A stretch of 64,000 nucleotides of DNA, from contig JBNGCX010000007.1 in assembly GCA_049974865.1 (NCBI GenBank), forward strand, positions 19,604 through 83,603. Reading direction: 5' to 3'. Of this stretch, positions 7,347 through 16,017 are shown piece after piece. Every line of letters starts with the position of its first letter. Within the stretch, counting starts at the first letter, position 1. A program made the translations under genes and the position numbers. This DNA comes from JAGSOU01 sp049974865. GTDB lineage: Bacteria; Pseudomonadota; Alphaproteobacteria; Rhodobacterales; Rhodobacteraceae. A model generated the notes under the pieces. The model did no database searches. It had not been told where the DNA came from and saw only the letters and a program-made list of their open reading frames with translations.

Positions 7347-9179
7347 ATGAGGCCGGGCGACTGGATTCACGCCTTCCGCCCCGCCGAGGGGCAGCCGCCG
7401 CGCCGGCTGGCGGCGTTCTTCGGCTGGTGCCTGTCGGGGGCCTGGCCGATGCTGGCGCTGGCCGCCGCCGCCTCGGCCGCCGCGGGCACGGCAGAGGTGA
7501 TGACGGCGCTTCTGCTGGGCCGGGTGATCGACACCGCGCTGGCGGCGGGACCGGGGCAGGTGTTCAGCCAGCACTGGCCGCTGCTGCTGGGCTTTGCCGC
7601 CTTTTTCCTGGTGGCGCGGCCCTTGCTGTTCGGGATCAGCGCGGCGACCAATGCGCTGGTGGTGCAACCCAACGTGATGCCGCTGGTCCTGTCGCGGCTG
7701 CATCGCTGGACGATGGGGCAGGCGGTGACCTTCTTCGACGACGATTTCGCCGGCCGCATCGCGCAGAAGCAGATGCAGACCGCCCGCGCGGTGACCGACG
7801 TGACGGCCGAGACGATCAACGTGGTGGCCTTTGCGCTGGCCTCGCTGGTGGGCTCGGCCCTGCTGCTGACCACGATCGACGGGCGGATCGCGCTGGCGCT
7901 GGCGGTGTGGCTGGCGGGATACCTGATGCTGATCCGCTGGTTCTTGCCGCGGGTGCGGGTACGGTCCCGCGCGCGGGCCGGGGCGCGGGCCATGGTCTCG
8001 GGGCAGGTGGTGGACACGGTCACGAATATCAAGACGGTCAAGCTGTTCGCCCATGCCGACCACGAGGACCACGCGGCGCTGGGCGCGATGGAGGCGTTTC
8101 GCCAGACCGCGCTGTCCTTCGGCGCGCTGGCCTCGTCCTTCCGCTTTGCGCTGATGACGGTGGCCGGGGTTCTGCCCGTGGCGCTGGTGGGCGGCACGCT
8201 GTGGCTGTGGAGCGTGGGACAGGCCAGCCCCGGAGACATCGCCGCCGCGGGGGCCATCGCCATCCGCATCGCGCAGATGACCGGCTGGGTCAGTTTCGCG
8301 ATGATGGGGCTCTACGCCAATGTCGGCGAGGTCGAGGACGGGATGCGCACGCTGGCCGTGCCCCATGCCCTGCCCGACAGCCCCGACGCGGTGGATCTGC
8401 CGCGCGGCCCCGGCGAGATCGTTTTCGACAATGTCAGCTTTGCCTACGGGCGCCGCACCGGCGGTGTGGAGGGCATAAACCTGACCGTGAAACCGGGCGA
8501 AAAGCTGGGGATCGTGGGGGCATCAGGCGCGGGCAAATCGACCCTCGTGGCCCTTCTTTTGCGCCTTTATGACTGCGAAATAGGCAAAATTTTGGTCGAT
8601 GGGCATAATTTAGGCAAAGTAACGCAGGAAAGTCTCCGCCGGCAGATCGCCATGGTCACCCAGGAAACCGCGATGTTCAACCGCTCGGCCCGCGACAACA
8701 TCCTTTACGGCCGGCCCGAGGCCTCAGAGGCCGAGATGATCGAGGCCGCGAAGCAGGCCGAGGCGCATGATTTCATCCTCGGCCTGCGCGACCACATGGG
8801 GCGCGAGGGTTACGACGCCTATCTGGGCGAGCGGGGCGTAAAGCTGTCGGGCGGGCAGCGGCAGCGCATCGCGCTGGCCCGGGCCTTTCTCAAGGATGCG
8901 CCGATCCTGGTTCTGGACGAGGCGACAAGCGCGCTGGACTCCGAGGTCGAGGCCGCGATCCAGGCGGCGCTGCACCGGGTGATGGAGGGCAAGACGGTGC
9001 TGGCCATCGCCCACCGCCTGTCGACGCTGTCGGAAATGGACCGCATCGTGGTGCTGGATCAGGGCCGCATCGTCGAACGGGGCACGCATGACGAGCTGAT
9101 CGAGAAAGACGGGCTTTACGCCCTCTACTGGCGGCGGCAGTCGGGCGGGTTTCTCAAGGCTGACGCGGCGGCGGAATAG
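7347..9179 (+). CDS. ABC exporter, fused membrane and ATPase domains
   Basis: 610 residues. The first 330 or so residues carry six membrane helices of the exporter type. The ATPase follows: Walker A GASGAGKST near 391, Q-loop VTQETAMF, signature LSGGQRQRIALARA near 500, Walker B ILVLDEATSALD near 520 and the H-loop IAHRLS. It forms a homo- or heterodimeric exporter of the lipid/drug/heavy-metal subfamily; the substrate is not readable. Bases 8552-8632, between Walker A and Q-loop, are strikingly AT-rich and use codons such as ATA, TTA and GTA that are almost absent elsewhere, although the protein sequence is normal. Confidence 0.9.
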   Translation: MRPGDWIHAFRPAEGQPPRRLAAFFGWCLSGAWPMLALAAAASAAAGTAEVMTALLLGRVIDTALAAGPGQVFSQHWPLLLGFAAFFLVARPLLFGISAATNALVVQPNVMPLVLSRLHRWTMGQAVTFFDDDFAGRIAQKQMQTARAVTDVTAETINVVAFALASLVGSALLLTTIDGRIALALAVWLAGYLMLIRWFLPRVRVRSRARAGARAMVSGQVVDTVTNIKTVKLFAHADHEDHAALGAMEAFRQTALSFGALASSFRFALMTVAGVLPVALVGGTLWLWSVGQASPGDIAAAGAIAIRIAQMTGWVSFAMMGLYANVGEVEDGMRTLAVPHALPDSPDAVDLPRGPGEIVFDNVSFAYGRRTGGVEGINLTVKPGEKLGIVGASGAGKSTLVALLLRLYDCEIGKILVDGHNLGKVTQESLRRQIAMVTQETAMFNRSARDNILYGRPEASEAEMIEAAKQAEAHDFILGLRDHMGREGYDAYLGERGVKLSGGQRQRIALARAFLKDAPILVLDEATSALDSEVEAAIQAALHRVMEGKTVLAIAHRLSTLSEMDRIVVLDQGRIVERGTHDELIEKDGLYALYWRRQSGGFLKADAAAE

Positions 9180-9240
9180 GGCTGGCCGGAGCGCGGGTGA
9201 TGGGGCAGTGTGGCTGGCGTAGCCAGGGGGAGCAGTCACC

Positions 9241-9660
9241 ATGGATTACGAGACCGTCGCGCCGGAGGAATTCGGCCGCAGCCTGACCGGCATCGGCGTC
9301 AATCTGCTGACGCCGGATGTGCGCGCGCTGGCGCGGTTCCTGCAAGAGGTGTTCGGCCTGTCCGCCCACCGCCTGTCCGACGATTTCGCCATCATCCGGC
9401 ATGGCGGCATGGTGATGCAGCTGCATTCCGACGGCGCCTATGGCGACCACCCCCTGCTGGGGATGGTCCCCGAGTTGCCGCCGCGCGGGGCGGGGGTGCA
9501 GCTCTACCTATTCGGCATCGATCCCGACGCCGCGGCCGCCCGCGCGCTTCCCGACCAGGTGATGGAGCCCCCGGCGGACAAACCCCACGGGCTGCGCGAG
9601 GCGACCATTCTCAGCCCCGAGGGCTACGCCTTCAGCCCGGCCATGCCCCGGGACGGCTAG
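9241..9660 (+). CDS. VOC (glyoxalase/dioxygenase fold) family protein
   Basis: 139 residues. The N-terminal GIGVNLLTPDVRALARFLQEVFGL is the first beta-alpha unit of a VOC module, followed by FAIIRHGGMVMQLHSDGAYG with a histidine in a possible metal position. The C-terminus (EATILSPEGYAFSPAMP) is the typical last strand with a product-side loop. Only one module is present, so it would act as a dimer. Substrate unknown; it could be a dioxygenase, lyase or resistance-type protein. It stands alone between the ABC exporter and an RNA methyltransferase, 61 nt from the former. Confidence 0.7.
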   Translation: MDYETVAPEEFGRSLTGIGVNLLTPDVRALARFLQEVFGLSAHRLSDDFAIIRHGGMVMQLHSDGAYGDHPLLGMVPELPPRGAGVQLYLFGIDPDAAAARALPDQVMEPPADKPHGLREATILSPEGYAFSPAMPRDG

Positions 9661-9693
9661 ACGCCTGCTCGGACTCGCGCTAAGCCCCGGCGC

Positions 9694-10902
9694 ATGAAAC
9701 GCCTCACCATCTCTCGCCTCGGCCATCGCGGCGACGGCATCGCCGAGGGTCCGGTCTACGTGCCGCTGGCCCTGCCCGGCGAGGAGGTGGAGTTCGACGA
9801 GGCCACAGGTGCCCTGCGCATCCTCACCCCCTCGGACCAGCGCGTGCGCCCGCCCTGTCCGCATTTCAAGAGCTGCGGGGGCTGCGCGCTGCAGCATGCG
9901 TCGGACGATTTCGTGGCGGATTGGAAGGTGGACGTGGCGCGCACTGCGCTGGAGGCGCAGGGGCTGGCGGCTGAAATGCGCCCCATCGCCACCTCGCCCG
10001 CCCGTTCGCGCCGGCGGGCGACGCTGGCGGGCAAACGCACCAAGAAGGGCGTGATCGTGGGGTTTCATGCCCGGGCGTCGGACACCGTGGTGCCGGTGCC
10101 GGACTGCCATTTGCTGCACCCCGGCCTGATGGCCTGCCTGCCCGCGCTGGAGGAGATCACCACGCTGGGCGCCAGCCGCAAGGGCACGCTGGACCTGGCG
10201 CTGACCCTATCCGAGGCGGGGGTGGACGTGGCCGTCACCGGCGCCAAACCGATGGACGCGGCATTGTTCGCCGCGCTGGGCGGGCTGGCCGAGACGCACG
10301 ATCTGGCGCGATTGAGCTGGAATAATGACTTGGTCGCCGAACGCCGGCCGCCGTTGCAGCGCATGGGGCGCGCCCTGGTCAGCCCGCCCCCCGGTGCGTT
10401 CCTGCAGGCCACGGCCGAGGGCGAGGCCGCGCTGGTGGGCGCCGTGCGCGCCGCGGTGGGCGACGCGAAACACATGGCCGACCTCTTCGCCGGGTGCGGC
10501 ACCTTCACCCTGCCGCTGGCCGAGGCGGCCGAGATCCACGCGGTGGAGGGCGAGGCGGCCCTGCTGGCCGCGCTCGACCAGGGCTGGCGCCGGGCCGAGG
10601 GGCTGCGGCGCGTCACCACCGAGACCCGCGACCTGTTCCGCCGCCCCCTGATGCCGGACGAGCTGTCGCGGTTCGAGGCGCTGGTGATCGACCCGCCGCG
10701 CGCCGGGGCCGAGGCGCAGGTGGCGCAGATCGCCGCCGCGGCGGTGCCGGTGGTGGCGATGGTGTCGTGCAACCCCGTCACCTTCGCGCGCGATGCCCGG
10801 GTTTTGGTCGAGGCGGGCTTTGCGCTGGACTGGGTGCAGGTCGTCGACCAGTTCCGCTGGTCGCCCCATGTGGAACTGGCTGCGCGGTTTGTTCGCGCTT
10901 GA
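9694..10902 (+). CDS. 23S rRNA or tRNA uracil-C5 methyltransferase, RumA/RlmD/TrmA family
   Basis: 402 residues. An N-terminal TRAM-like RNA-binding segment (ISRLGHRGDGIAEGPVYVP) is followed by a 4Fe-4S cluster site with Cys55, Cys61, Cys64 (CPHFKSCGGC) and Cys138 (PDCHLLH). The SAM-binding motif is LFAGCGTFTLPLA and the catalytic cysteine is in VSCNPVTFARD (Cys359). It transfers methyl from SAM to C5 of a uridine in RNA. The family has several paralogues with different target sites, so the exact position methylated is not called. A start ATG at 9694 gives the family N-terminus. Confidence 0.9.
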   Translation: MKRLTISRLGHRGDGIAEGPVYVPLALPGEEVEFDEATGALRILTPSDQRVRPPCPHFKSCGGCALQHASDDFVADWKVDVARTALEAQGLAAEMRPIATSPARSRRRATLAGKRTKKGVIVGFHARASDTVVPVPDCHLLHPGLMACLPALEEITTLGASRKGTLDLALTLSEAGVDVAVTGAKPMDAALFAALGGLAETHDLARLSWNNDLVAERRPPLQRMGRALVSPPPGAFLQATAEGEAALVGAVRAAVGDAKHMADLFAGCGTFTLPLAEAAEIHAVEGEAALLAALDQGWRRAEGLRRVTTETRDLFRRPLMPDELSRFEALVIDPPRAGAEAQVAQIAAAAVPVVAMVSCNPVTFARDARVLVEAGFALDWVQVVDQFRWSPHVELAARFVRA

Positions 10903-10991
10903 CCGAATGCTCGGTAATCTGGCATCGCCAACGCGCCTGTGCTAAAATTCGGCGTTAGAAAAAGAATGTGGACAGTGTGGGCAGGTTCACC

Positions 10992-11507
10992 ATGTTGGGC
11001 AGACGTGGGGTCGTGCTGGGCGGGATCGCCCTGATGACGGCAGGCTGCGGAGGCAGCCAACAATCCTCGAATTACGTGAGTACCAGCGGCTATCGTGGGC
11101 CGAAGGTCACGCAGGTCATCGTTGCCAAGGAACGGCGCCGGATATTCCTGATGAGCGGCAAGCAGGTCATCCGCCAATACCCGATCGGGCTGGGCTTTGC
11201 GCCCGAGGGCGACAAGCAGTTCCAGGGCGACGGCAAGACGCCCGAGGGCCGTTATCGCATCGACCGGCGCAACCCCGAGAGCACCTTTTACCTGTCGCTG
11301 GGGATTTCCTATCCCAACGCGCGCGACATCGCCGAGGCGCGCAGGCTGGGCAAGGATCCGGGCGGCGACATCTTCATCCACGGCGAGTCGCCGGGGCGGA
11401 TGGACGGGCGCGACTGGACGGCGGGCTGTATCTCGGTGGCCAACCCGCATATGCGGGAGATCTACGCGATGGTCGAGGACGGCACGGTGATCGACATCCT
11501 GCCCTAG
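10992..11507 (+). CDS. L,D-transpeptidase (YkuD domain) lipoprotein
   Basis: 171 residues from the ATG at 10992; a GTG at 10968 would add eight residues and is less likely because the lipoprotein signal begins at MLGRRGVV. The lipobox TAGC puts the lipidated cysteine at 19. The YkuD catalytic motif is complete: His130 in IFIHGESP and Cys146 in TAGCISV. Such enzymes act in the periplasm to make 3-3 cross-links in peptidoglycan or attach proteins to it. Its stop shares the CTAG at 11504-11507 with the convergent CAP-domain gene. A second L,D-transpeptidase lies at 12240. Confidence 0.88.
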   Translation: MLGRRGVVLGGIALMTAGCGGSQQSSNYVSTSGYRGPKVTQVIVAKERRRIFLMSGKQVIRQYPIGLGFAPEGDKQFQGDGKTPEGRYRIDRRNPESTFYLSLGISYPNARDIAEARRLGKDPGGDIFIHGESPGRMDGRDWTAGCISVANPHMREIYAMVEDGTVIDILP

Positions 11508-12067
11508 AGGCCGGGCGTGTCGGCGGCGGCGAAAGTGGGATCGGGATCGCGGCCCGGGCCGCCGGTGACCATGGTCCACCAGATCTTGCCGTTCGGCTCC
11601 TGGAAGAAGGCAAAGCCCATGTCGGTGGCGCGCGGCGCGAGGATCACGTCGCGGGTGTCCTTCTGCTCCATCCAGGCGGCGAGGGTCTCAAGCTCGGTCT
11701 CGTAGGTCTCCGATATGTTTTCGCCCATCATGATCCCGGTGTAGCCGGCCCGGCGTACCCGGTCGAGCGGCGACGACCCGTCGGAGCCGAAATGCCAGGG
11801 CCGGTTCTGCAGCGACATGTCGCGCGAATGGGTGGCCGCGGCGGCGTTCAGCTCGGCGTTCAGCCGGAGCTCGCCCACGCCGTCGGCGCGGCGCAGCGCG
11901 TTGACCGCGTCCAGCATGCGGTACTGCACCCGGGTCATGGAGTTCGGTTTCAGGCGATAGACCTGCGGCAGCGGCTTGCCGCTCGCATCCAGCGTGGGCT
12001 GGGCGGTGTTGCAGCCGGCCAGGGCCAGCGGCAGGGCAGCGATGAAGACCAGAACGAGACGCATCAT
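11504..12067 (-). CDS. CAP-domain (SCP-like) lipoprotein
   Basis: 187 residues. The signal MMRLVLVFIAALPLALAGC gives a lipobox cysteine at 19. The CAP fold is shown by VNALRRADGVGELRLNAELNAAAATHSRDMS (helix 1 with the conserved His), the GENI motif (MGENISETYE) and the terminal strand KIWWTMVTGG. Bacterial CAP proteins are secreted and poorly understood; some bind lipids or act near the cell wall. It sits between two L,D-transpeptidases, which points to an envelope role. The last codon overlaps the upstream transpeptidase stop through a shared CTAG. Confidence 0.85.
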   Translation of the reverse strand: MMRLVLVFIAALPLALAGCNTAQPTLDASGKPLPQVYRLKPNSMTRVQYRMLDAVNALRRADGVGELRLNAELNAAAATHSRDMSLQNRPWHFGSDGSSPLDRVRRAGYTGIMMGENISETYETELETLAAWMEQKDTRDVILAPRATDMGFAFFQEPNGKIWWTMVTGGPGRDPDPTFAAADTPGL

Positions 12068-12239
12068 GGAACGAACCCCCGGAGTTGCCGGGTTTCATTA
12101 CAGGCAGCCGCGTGGCTTTTCAAACACCGGTGGGCGAAATCCGCTCAATCAAGCGTGATTGAATTGCGACTGCGGCCTCCGGGTCATATATTCCCGGCAG
12201 GTATTTTCCTGTCTGACAAGGCTTTGAACGGAGATCGAC

Positions 12240-12857
12240 ATGACATCTGGGCCTTTCGTTTCCCCAAACCGTCGCCGTTTCCTGGCCGGAACAGCCGCCG
12301 CCGCGCTGGGCGGGCTCGCCGCCCCTGCATTGGCGCAGGGCAATTCCGACGACACTTTCGCGCCGGAGTTCGAGCCCGATCTCGACCCGACGGTGCGGCA
12401 CAACATCTCGTCCTTCCGGTCGTTGCAGTGGCAACCCTATTTCTCGTCGCTGGACAACGGCGCGGTGCTGGTCGACACCACGTCGCGGGCGCTGCATTTC
12501 TGGTCCGAGGACGAGACGATCTACAAACTCTACCCGACCTCGGTGCCGCTGTCCGAGGAACTGACCCGGCGCGGCCGCACCAGGGTGGTGCGCAAGGTCG
12601 AGGGGCCGGAATGGCGCCCCACGCCCTCGATGAAGGAGCGCAATCCCGAATGGCCCGATTACGTCGGCCCCGGCCCGGACAACCCGCTGGGTACCCATGC
12701 GCTCTACCTGAGCTGGACCTATTACCGGATCCACGGCACCCATGACACGCGCAAGATCGGCCGCCGGTCGTCGAACGGCTGCATCGGGCTTTATAACGAG
12801 CATATCGCCGAGCTGTTCAGTCTGACCAAGGTCGGCACGCAGGTGTTGCTGATTTGA
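12240..12857 (+). CDS. Tat-exported L,D-transpeptidase (YkuD domain)
   Basis: 205 residues. A twin-arginine-type signal (NRRRFLAGTAAAALGGLAAPALA) is followed by a YkuD domain. The catalytic residues are His165 in RIHGTHD and Cys181 in SSNGCIGL, with the usual Arg-Ser just before. It would act in the periplasm on peptidoglycan tetrapeptides. Export by Tat rather than as a lipoprotein distinguishes it from the enzyme at 10992, so the two may work at different places in the envelope. The 172-nt upstream gap separates it from the divergent CAP gene. Confidence 0.88.
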   Translation: MTSGPFVSPNRRRFLAGTAAAALGGLAAPALAQGNSDDTFAPEFEPDLDPTVRHNISSFRSLQWQPYFSSLDNGAVLVDTTSRALHFWSEDETIYKLYPTSVPLSEELTRRGRTRVVRKVEGPEWRPTPSMKERNPEWPDYVGPGPDNPLGTHALYLSWTYYRIHGTHDTRKIGRRSSNGCIGLYNEHIAELFSLTKVGTQVLLI

Positions 12858-12896
12858 CCACAAAGGGGCGGAGTTTCGCCGGTTTTCGCAAATTTG

Positions 12897-12926
12897 TTGC
12901 CAAGGATGAATGCTCAGGCATAAAGA
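12897..12926 (+). promoter_or_regulatory. Candidate sigma-70-type promoter for the 59-aa gene
   Basis: TTGCCA (12897-12902) and TAAAGA (12921-12926) are separated by 18 nt, about 70 nt before the ATG at 12996. The match is moderate and the site is predicted from spacing alone. Confidence 0.3.
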
Positions 12927-12995
12927 TTCGGCGTGACACGAAACTTGGGTGTTGTTCGGCGTGAAGACGCCGCCCATCCGCTCTTGGAGGTTAAC

Positions 12996-13175
12996 ATGAA
13001 GAAAGTCGCACTCGCTGCTGCCCTGTCGCTGGCCGCCACCACCGCCTTCGCCGGCGGCATGGCCGAGCCGGTCATGGAGCCCGAAGTCATCGTCGAAGAC
13101 ACCGCGTCCTCGGACGGCGGCATCCTGGTTCCGCTGCTGTTCATCGCGATGGTCGCAGCCGCTGCCGCCAACTAA
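12996..13175 (+). CDS. Small exported protein with a C-terminal hydrophobic helix (59 aa)
   Basis: The ATG at 12996 is preceded by a strong Shine-Dalgarno (TTGGAGG at 12984-12990), which decides this start over codons further upstream in the same frame. A signal peptide (MKKVALAAALSLAATTAFA) is followed by an acidic linker (EPVMEPEVIVEDTASSDGG) and a hydrophobic C-terminus (ILVPLLFIAMVAAAAAN) that could span the membrane. It has its own promoter candidate and a strong terminator, so it is an independent, probably abundant transcript. Function is not known to me. Confidence 0.8.
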   Translation: MKKVALAAALSLAATTAFAGGMAEPVMEPEVIVEDTASSDGGILVPLLFIAMVAAAAAN

Positions 13176-13196
13176 GGCGCCGCAGGCACGAATTTG

Positions 13197-13227
13197 AAAA
13201 GGCGGTGGGTTCCCCACCGCCTTTTTT
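13197..13227. terminator. Bidirectional intrinsic terminator
   Basis: The stem GGCGGTGGG (13201-13209) pairs with CCCACCGCC (13213-13221) around a 3-nt loop, with AAAA on the left and TTTTTT on the right. It can end both the 59-aa gene on + and hemH on -. Confidence 0.9.
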
Positions 13228-13236
13228 CATGGCCGG

Positions 13237-14331
13237 TCAGCCGATCCAGCCCTTGAGGTTGTCGCGGATCACGTCGCTGAGCACGGCGATATGCGCGTCT
13301 TCGTCGTTGAGGCAGGGGATATAGGTGAAATCCTCGCCGCCCGCCTCTTCGAAGCTTTCCTTGATCTCTTCGTTGATCTCTTCCAGCGTCTCGATGCAGT
13401 CGGCCGAAAAGGCCGGGGCGATCACGGCGATGTTCTTCTTGCCCTCGTCGCGGGCCAGCCGCGCGACCTCTTCGACGGTGTAGGGGCGCAGCCATTCCTC
13501 GGGGCCGAAGACCGACTGGAAGGTGGTGGTGATCTGGGTATCGTCCCAGCCCAGCCGTTCTTTCAGCAGGCGCGTCGTTTTCTGGCACTGGCAGTGATAG
13601 GGGTCGCCCTGCATCAGGTAGCGCTTGGGCATGCCGTGGTAGGAGACGACCAGCAACTCGGGCTTTTTCTCCGCCGCCGCATAGGCGCGCTCGACGGAGC
13701 CGGCCAGCGCCTCGATATAGGCGGGTTCGTCGAAATAGGGGGCCACGGTGCGCGCGGCGGGCTGCCAGGGCTGCTCCATCAGCGCGCGGAAGAACTGGTC
13801 GTTGGCGGTGGCCGAGGTGGCGCCGGCATATTGCGGGTAGAGCGGGAAGAACAGGATCTTCTGGCACCCCTTGTCCACCATCTCCTGCACCTTCGCCTTG
13901 GTCGAAGGGTTGCCGTAGCGCATGCAGAAATCGACCACGACCTGGTCGCCAAAGCTTTTCTCCATCTCGGCGGCGATGGCGGCGGTCTGGTCCCTGGTGA
14001 TGGTCATCAGGGGGCTTTCGCCCTTGTCCTCGTTCCAGATCGACTTGTAGGCCGCGCCCGAGCTGAAGGGGCGCTTGGTCAGGATAATGAGTTGCAGCAG
14101 CGGCTGCCATTTCCACGACGGGTAGTCGATCACCCGCTTGTCCGAGAGAAACTCGCTCAGGTAGCGCCGCATGGACCAGTAGTCGTAATTGTCCGGGGTC
14201 CCGAGGTTGGCGATCAGCACGCCGATCTTTTCCGGCGGGATTTTCGGGTGATCCTTGGGGGCGTGGGCCGGGCAGACGGCCCCGGGCTGTTCGGAAAAGC
14301 CGAAGGTCCGGCCGTGTTTGTCATCCAGCAT
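13237..14331 (-). CDS. hemH: Ferrochelatase
   Basis: 364 residues. It inserts Fe(II) into protoporphyrin IX, the last step of haem synthesis, at the inner membrane. The family motifs are present: GVLIANLGTPDNYDYWSMRRYLSEFLSD near the N-terminus, SYHGMPKRYLMQGDPYHCQC in the middle with the metal-site His, and TTFQSVFGPEEWLRPYT. The C-terminal acidic helix motif (ETLEEINEEIKESF) is also typical. An extension of about 30 residues precedes the conserved core. It ends at the shared terminator with the 59-aa gene. Confidence 0.95.
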   Translation of the reverse strand: MLDDKHGRTFGFSEQPGAVCPAHAPKDHPKIPPEKIGVLIANLGTPDNYDYWSMRRYLSEFLSDKRVIDYPSWKWQPLLQLIILTKRPFSSGAAYKSIWNEDKGESPLMTITRDQTAAIAAEMEKSFGDQVVVDFCMRYGNPSTKAKVQEMVDKGCQKILFFPLYPQYAGATSATANDQFFRALMEQPWQPAARTVAPYFDEPAYIEALAGSVERAYAAAEKKPELLVVSYHGMPKRYLMQGDPYHCQCQKTTRLLKERLGWDDTQITTTFQSVFGPEEWLRPYTVEEVARLARDEGKKNIAVIAPAFSADCIETLEEINEEIKESFEEAGGEDFTYIPCLNDEDAHIAVLSDVIRDNLKGWIG

Positions 14332-14409
14332 GTTGTCTCGTCCGTTGTTCCTGGGCGCTTCCTGGGCGGGTCGGTGTGCCCTCAGGAAATAGAGGGTTTT
14401 GCAGGGGGG

Positions 14410-15243
14410 TCAATCGCGGCGCGGGCGCGCAGGGTCGGGTAGGGGGGCCTCGTCGGTGTTCAGCGCGTCGGCCAGCCGCGCGGCGGCCGAGCCGGGGCGC
14501 AGCGGCTTTTGCTGGCTGTCGTCGGGGGCCCAGCCGGTCAGAACGATCATCTCGAAGGTCGCGGGGATGCGGCCGTCGGGGGTGCCGTAGGTCTCGGCAT
14601 AGATGCGGGCGGCCTCGGCGAACAGCGCGCGGGGGGCGAAGCGGCGGTGGCGGCCCTCCAGCGCGTTGGCCTCGCCCATGGCGCGCAGGTCCTGCATCAG
14701 GTGCAGGGCGGTCTCATAGGTGACGGTCAGCGGCGCGGCATCGGCCACGGGCAGGGCGAAGCCCGCGCGTTGCAGCAGCGCGCCGAGGTCGCGGATCTCG
14801 CCCATGGGGGCGACCCGCGGCGACAGCCCCCCGGTGAGGCGCGTTTCCGCCTCGGCCAGCGAGGCGCGCAGCTCGTGCAGGGTCTGCCCGCCGAAGAGGA
14901 TGCCCAGGAACAGCCCGTCGGGCCTGAGCGCGCGGCGGCATTGCACCAGCTGGCCCACCGGGTCGTTCGCCCAGTGCAGGCAGAGCCCGTGGACCACCAG
15001 GTCATGCGCGCCCTCTTCGAGGTTCAGCACTTCGTTATCGGCGACGATTTTCGCGCCGGGCCAGTCCCACACCTCGGGAAAGCCGGTCACCACGGCGGGG
15101 GCCGTAAAGGTTCTGTTAACCAGTTCCAGCCTTTCCTGAACCTCGTCCAGTGCGGCGCGCTGCAGGAACATCGCCCCGGCCCGGGCGCGGGCGCGGTTGC
15201 GGGTCAGGGCGGTGCGGTCGGTCAGGAGCGGCGGCTGGGTCAT
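14410..15243 (-). CDS. SAM-dependent methyltransferase-fold protein resembling NDUFAF5/BioC
   Basis: 277 residues. The N-terminal LTRNRARARAGAMFLQRAALDEVQERL is the basic helix typical of the alphaproteobacterial relatives of mitochondrial NDUFAF5, a complex I assembly factor that hydroxylates an arginine. The Rossmann core includes VVTGFPEVWDWPGAKIVADNE and the LVVHGLCLHWANDPVGQL motif. The canonical GxGxG is weak here, which fits the NDUFAF5 group more than true methyltransferases. It is divergent from comF, 29 nt away. BioC-like malonyl-ACP methyltransferase is the alternative, though no bio genes are nearby. Confidence 0.65.
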   Translation of the reverse strand: MTQPPLLTDRTALTRNRARARAGAMFLQRAALDEVQERLELVNRTFTAPAVVTGFPEVWDWPGAKIVADNEVLNLEEGAHDLVVHGLCLHWANDPVGQLVQCRRALRPDGLFLGILFGGQTLHELRASLAEAETRLTGGLSPRVAPMGEIRDLGALLQRAGFALPVADAAPLTVTYETALHLMQDLRAMGEANALEGRHRRFAPRALFAEAARIYAETYGTPDGRIPATFEMIVLTGWAPDDSQQKPLRPGSAAARLADALNTDEAPLPDPARPRRD

Positions 15244-15272
15244 GGGCGGCTATGTAGAAGGACGGGAAGGGA

Positions 15273-15989
15273 ATGCAAAGGGCGTTGCGCCTGGTCTTTC
15301 CACCGCGATGCGTGTCCTGCGGCGACCTGGTCGAGAGCGATTTCGCGCTCTGCGGCCCTTGCTGGCGCGACACCTGGTTCATCTCGGGGCTGGTCTGCGA
15401 CCTCTGCGGCGCACCCCTGCCGGGCGACGAGGCGGAGGGCGCGGTGCATTGCGACGATTGCCTGCAACGGCCCCGGCCTTGGGCGCGGGGCCGGGCGGCG
15501 CTGGTCTATCGCGACAAGGCCCGGCGCCTGGCGCTGGCGCTGAAGCACGGCGACCGGACCGAGCTCGCCCGCCCCGCCGCGCGCTGGATGCTGCGGGCGG
15601 CGCAGCCGATCCTTGCCCCGGACCTGCTGGTCGCCCCGATGCCGCTGCACCGCTGGCGGCTGCTGAAACGGCGCTACAACCAGGCCGCGCTGCTGGCGGA
15701 AGGCGTGGCGCGGCGCGCGGGGCTGGACTATTGCCCAGACCTGCTGATCCGTCCCCGCGCCACGCCCGCGCAGGAAGGGATGAGCGCCGAGGCGCGGTTC
15801 GCCAACATGGCGGGCCGGATCGCCGCCCACCCCCGCCGGGCGGCGCGCATCCGGGGGCGGCGGGTGCTGCTGGTCGATGACGTGATGACCTCCGGCGCGA
15901 GCCTTGCCGCCGCAGCCGAGGCCTGCCATGCCGCTGGCGCAAAAGAGGTTTTCACCCTGACACTGGCGCGCGCGGTCAAGGATGCCTAG
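15273..15989 (+). CDS. ComF-family phosphoribosyltransferase-fold protein
   Basis: 238 residues. The N-terminal zinc-finger-like cysteines (PPRCVSCGDL, CGPCW, CDLCGAPL, HCDDCLQ) are followed by a phosphoribosyltransferase domain whose PRPP loop is VLLVDDVMTSGAS near the C-terminus. ComF proteins take part in DNA uptake and recombination in competent bacteria, but their enzymatic role is unresolved. It lies 28 nt upstream of grxC and could be the first gene of a comF-grxC-amidase-marR run. Start chosen by GGGAAGGGA upstream. Confidence 0.87.
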   Translation: MQRALRLVFPPRCVSCGDLVESDFALCGPCWRDTWFISGLVCDLCGAPLPGDEAEGAVHCDDCLQRPRPWARGRAALVYRDKARRLALALKHGDRTELARPAARWMLRAAQPILAPDLLVAPMPLHRWRLLKRRYNQAALLAEGVARRAGLDYCPDLLIRPRATPAQEGMSAEARFANMAGRIAAHPRRAARIRGRRVLLVDDVMTSGASLAAAAEACHAAGAKEVFTLTLARAVKDA

Positions 15990-16017
15990 ATTGGCGGCAA
16001 CTGAATAGGAACCGTCT

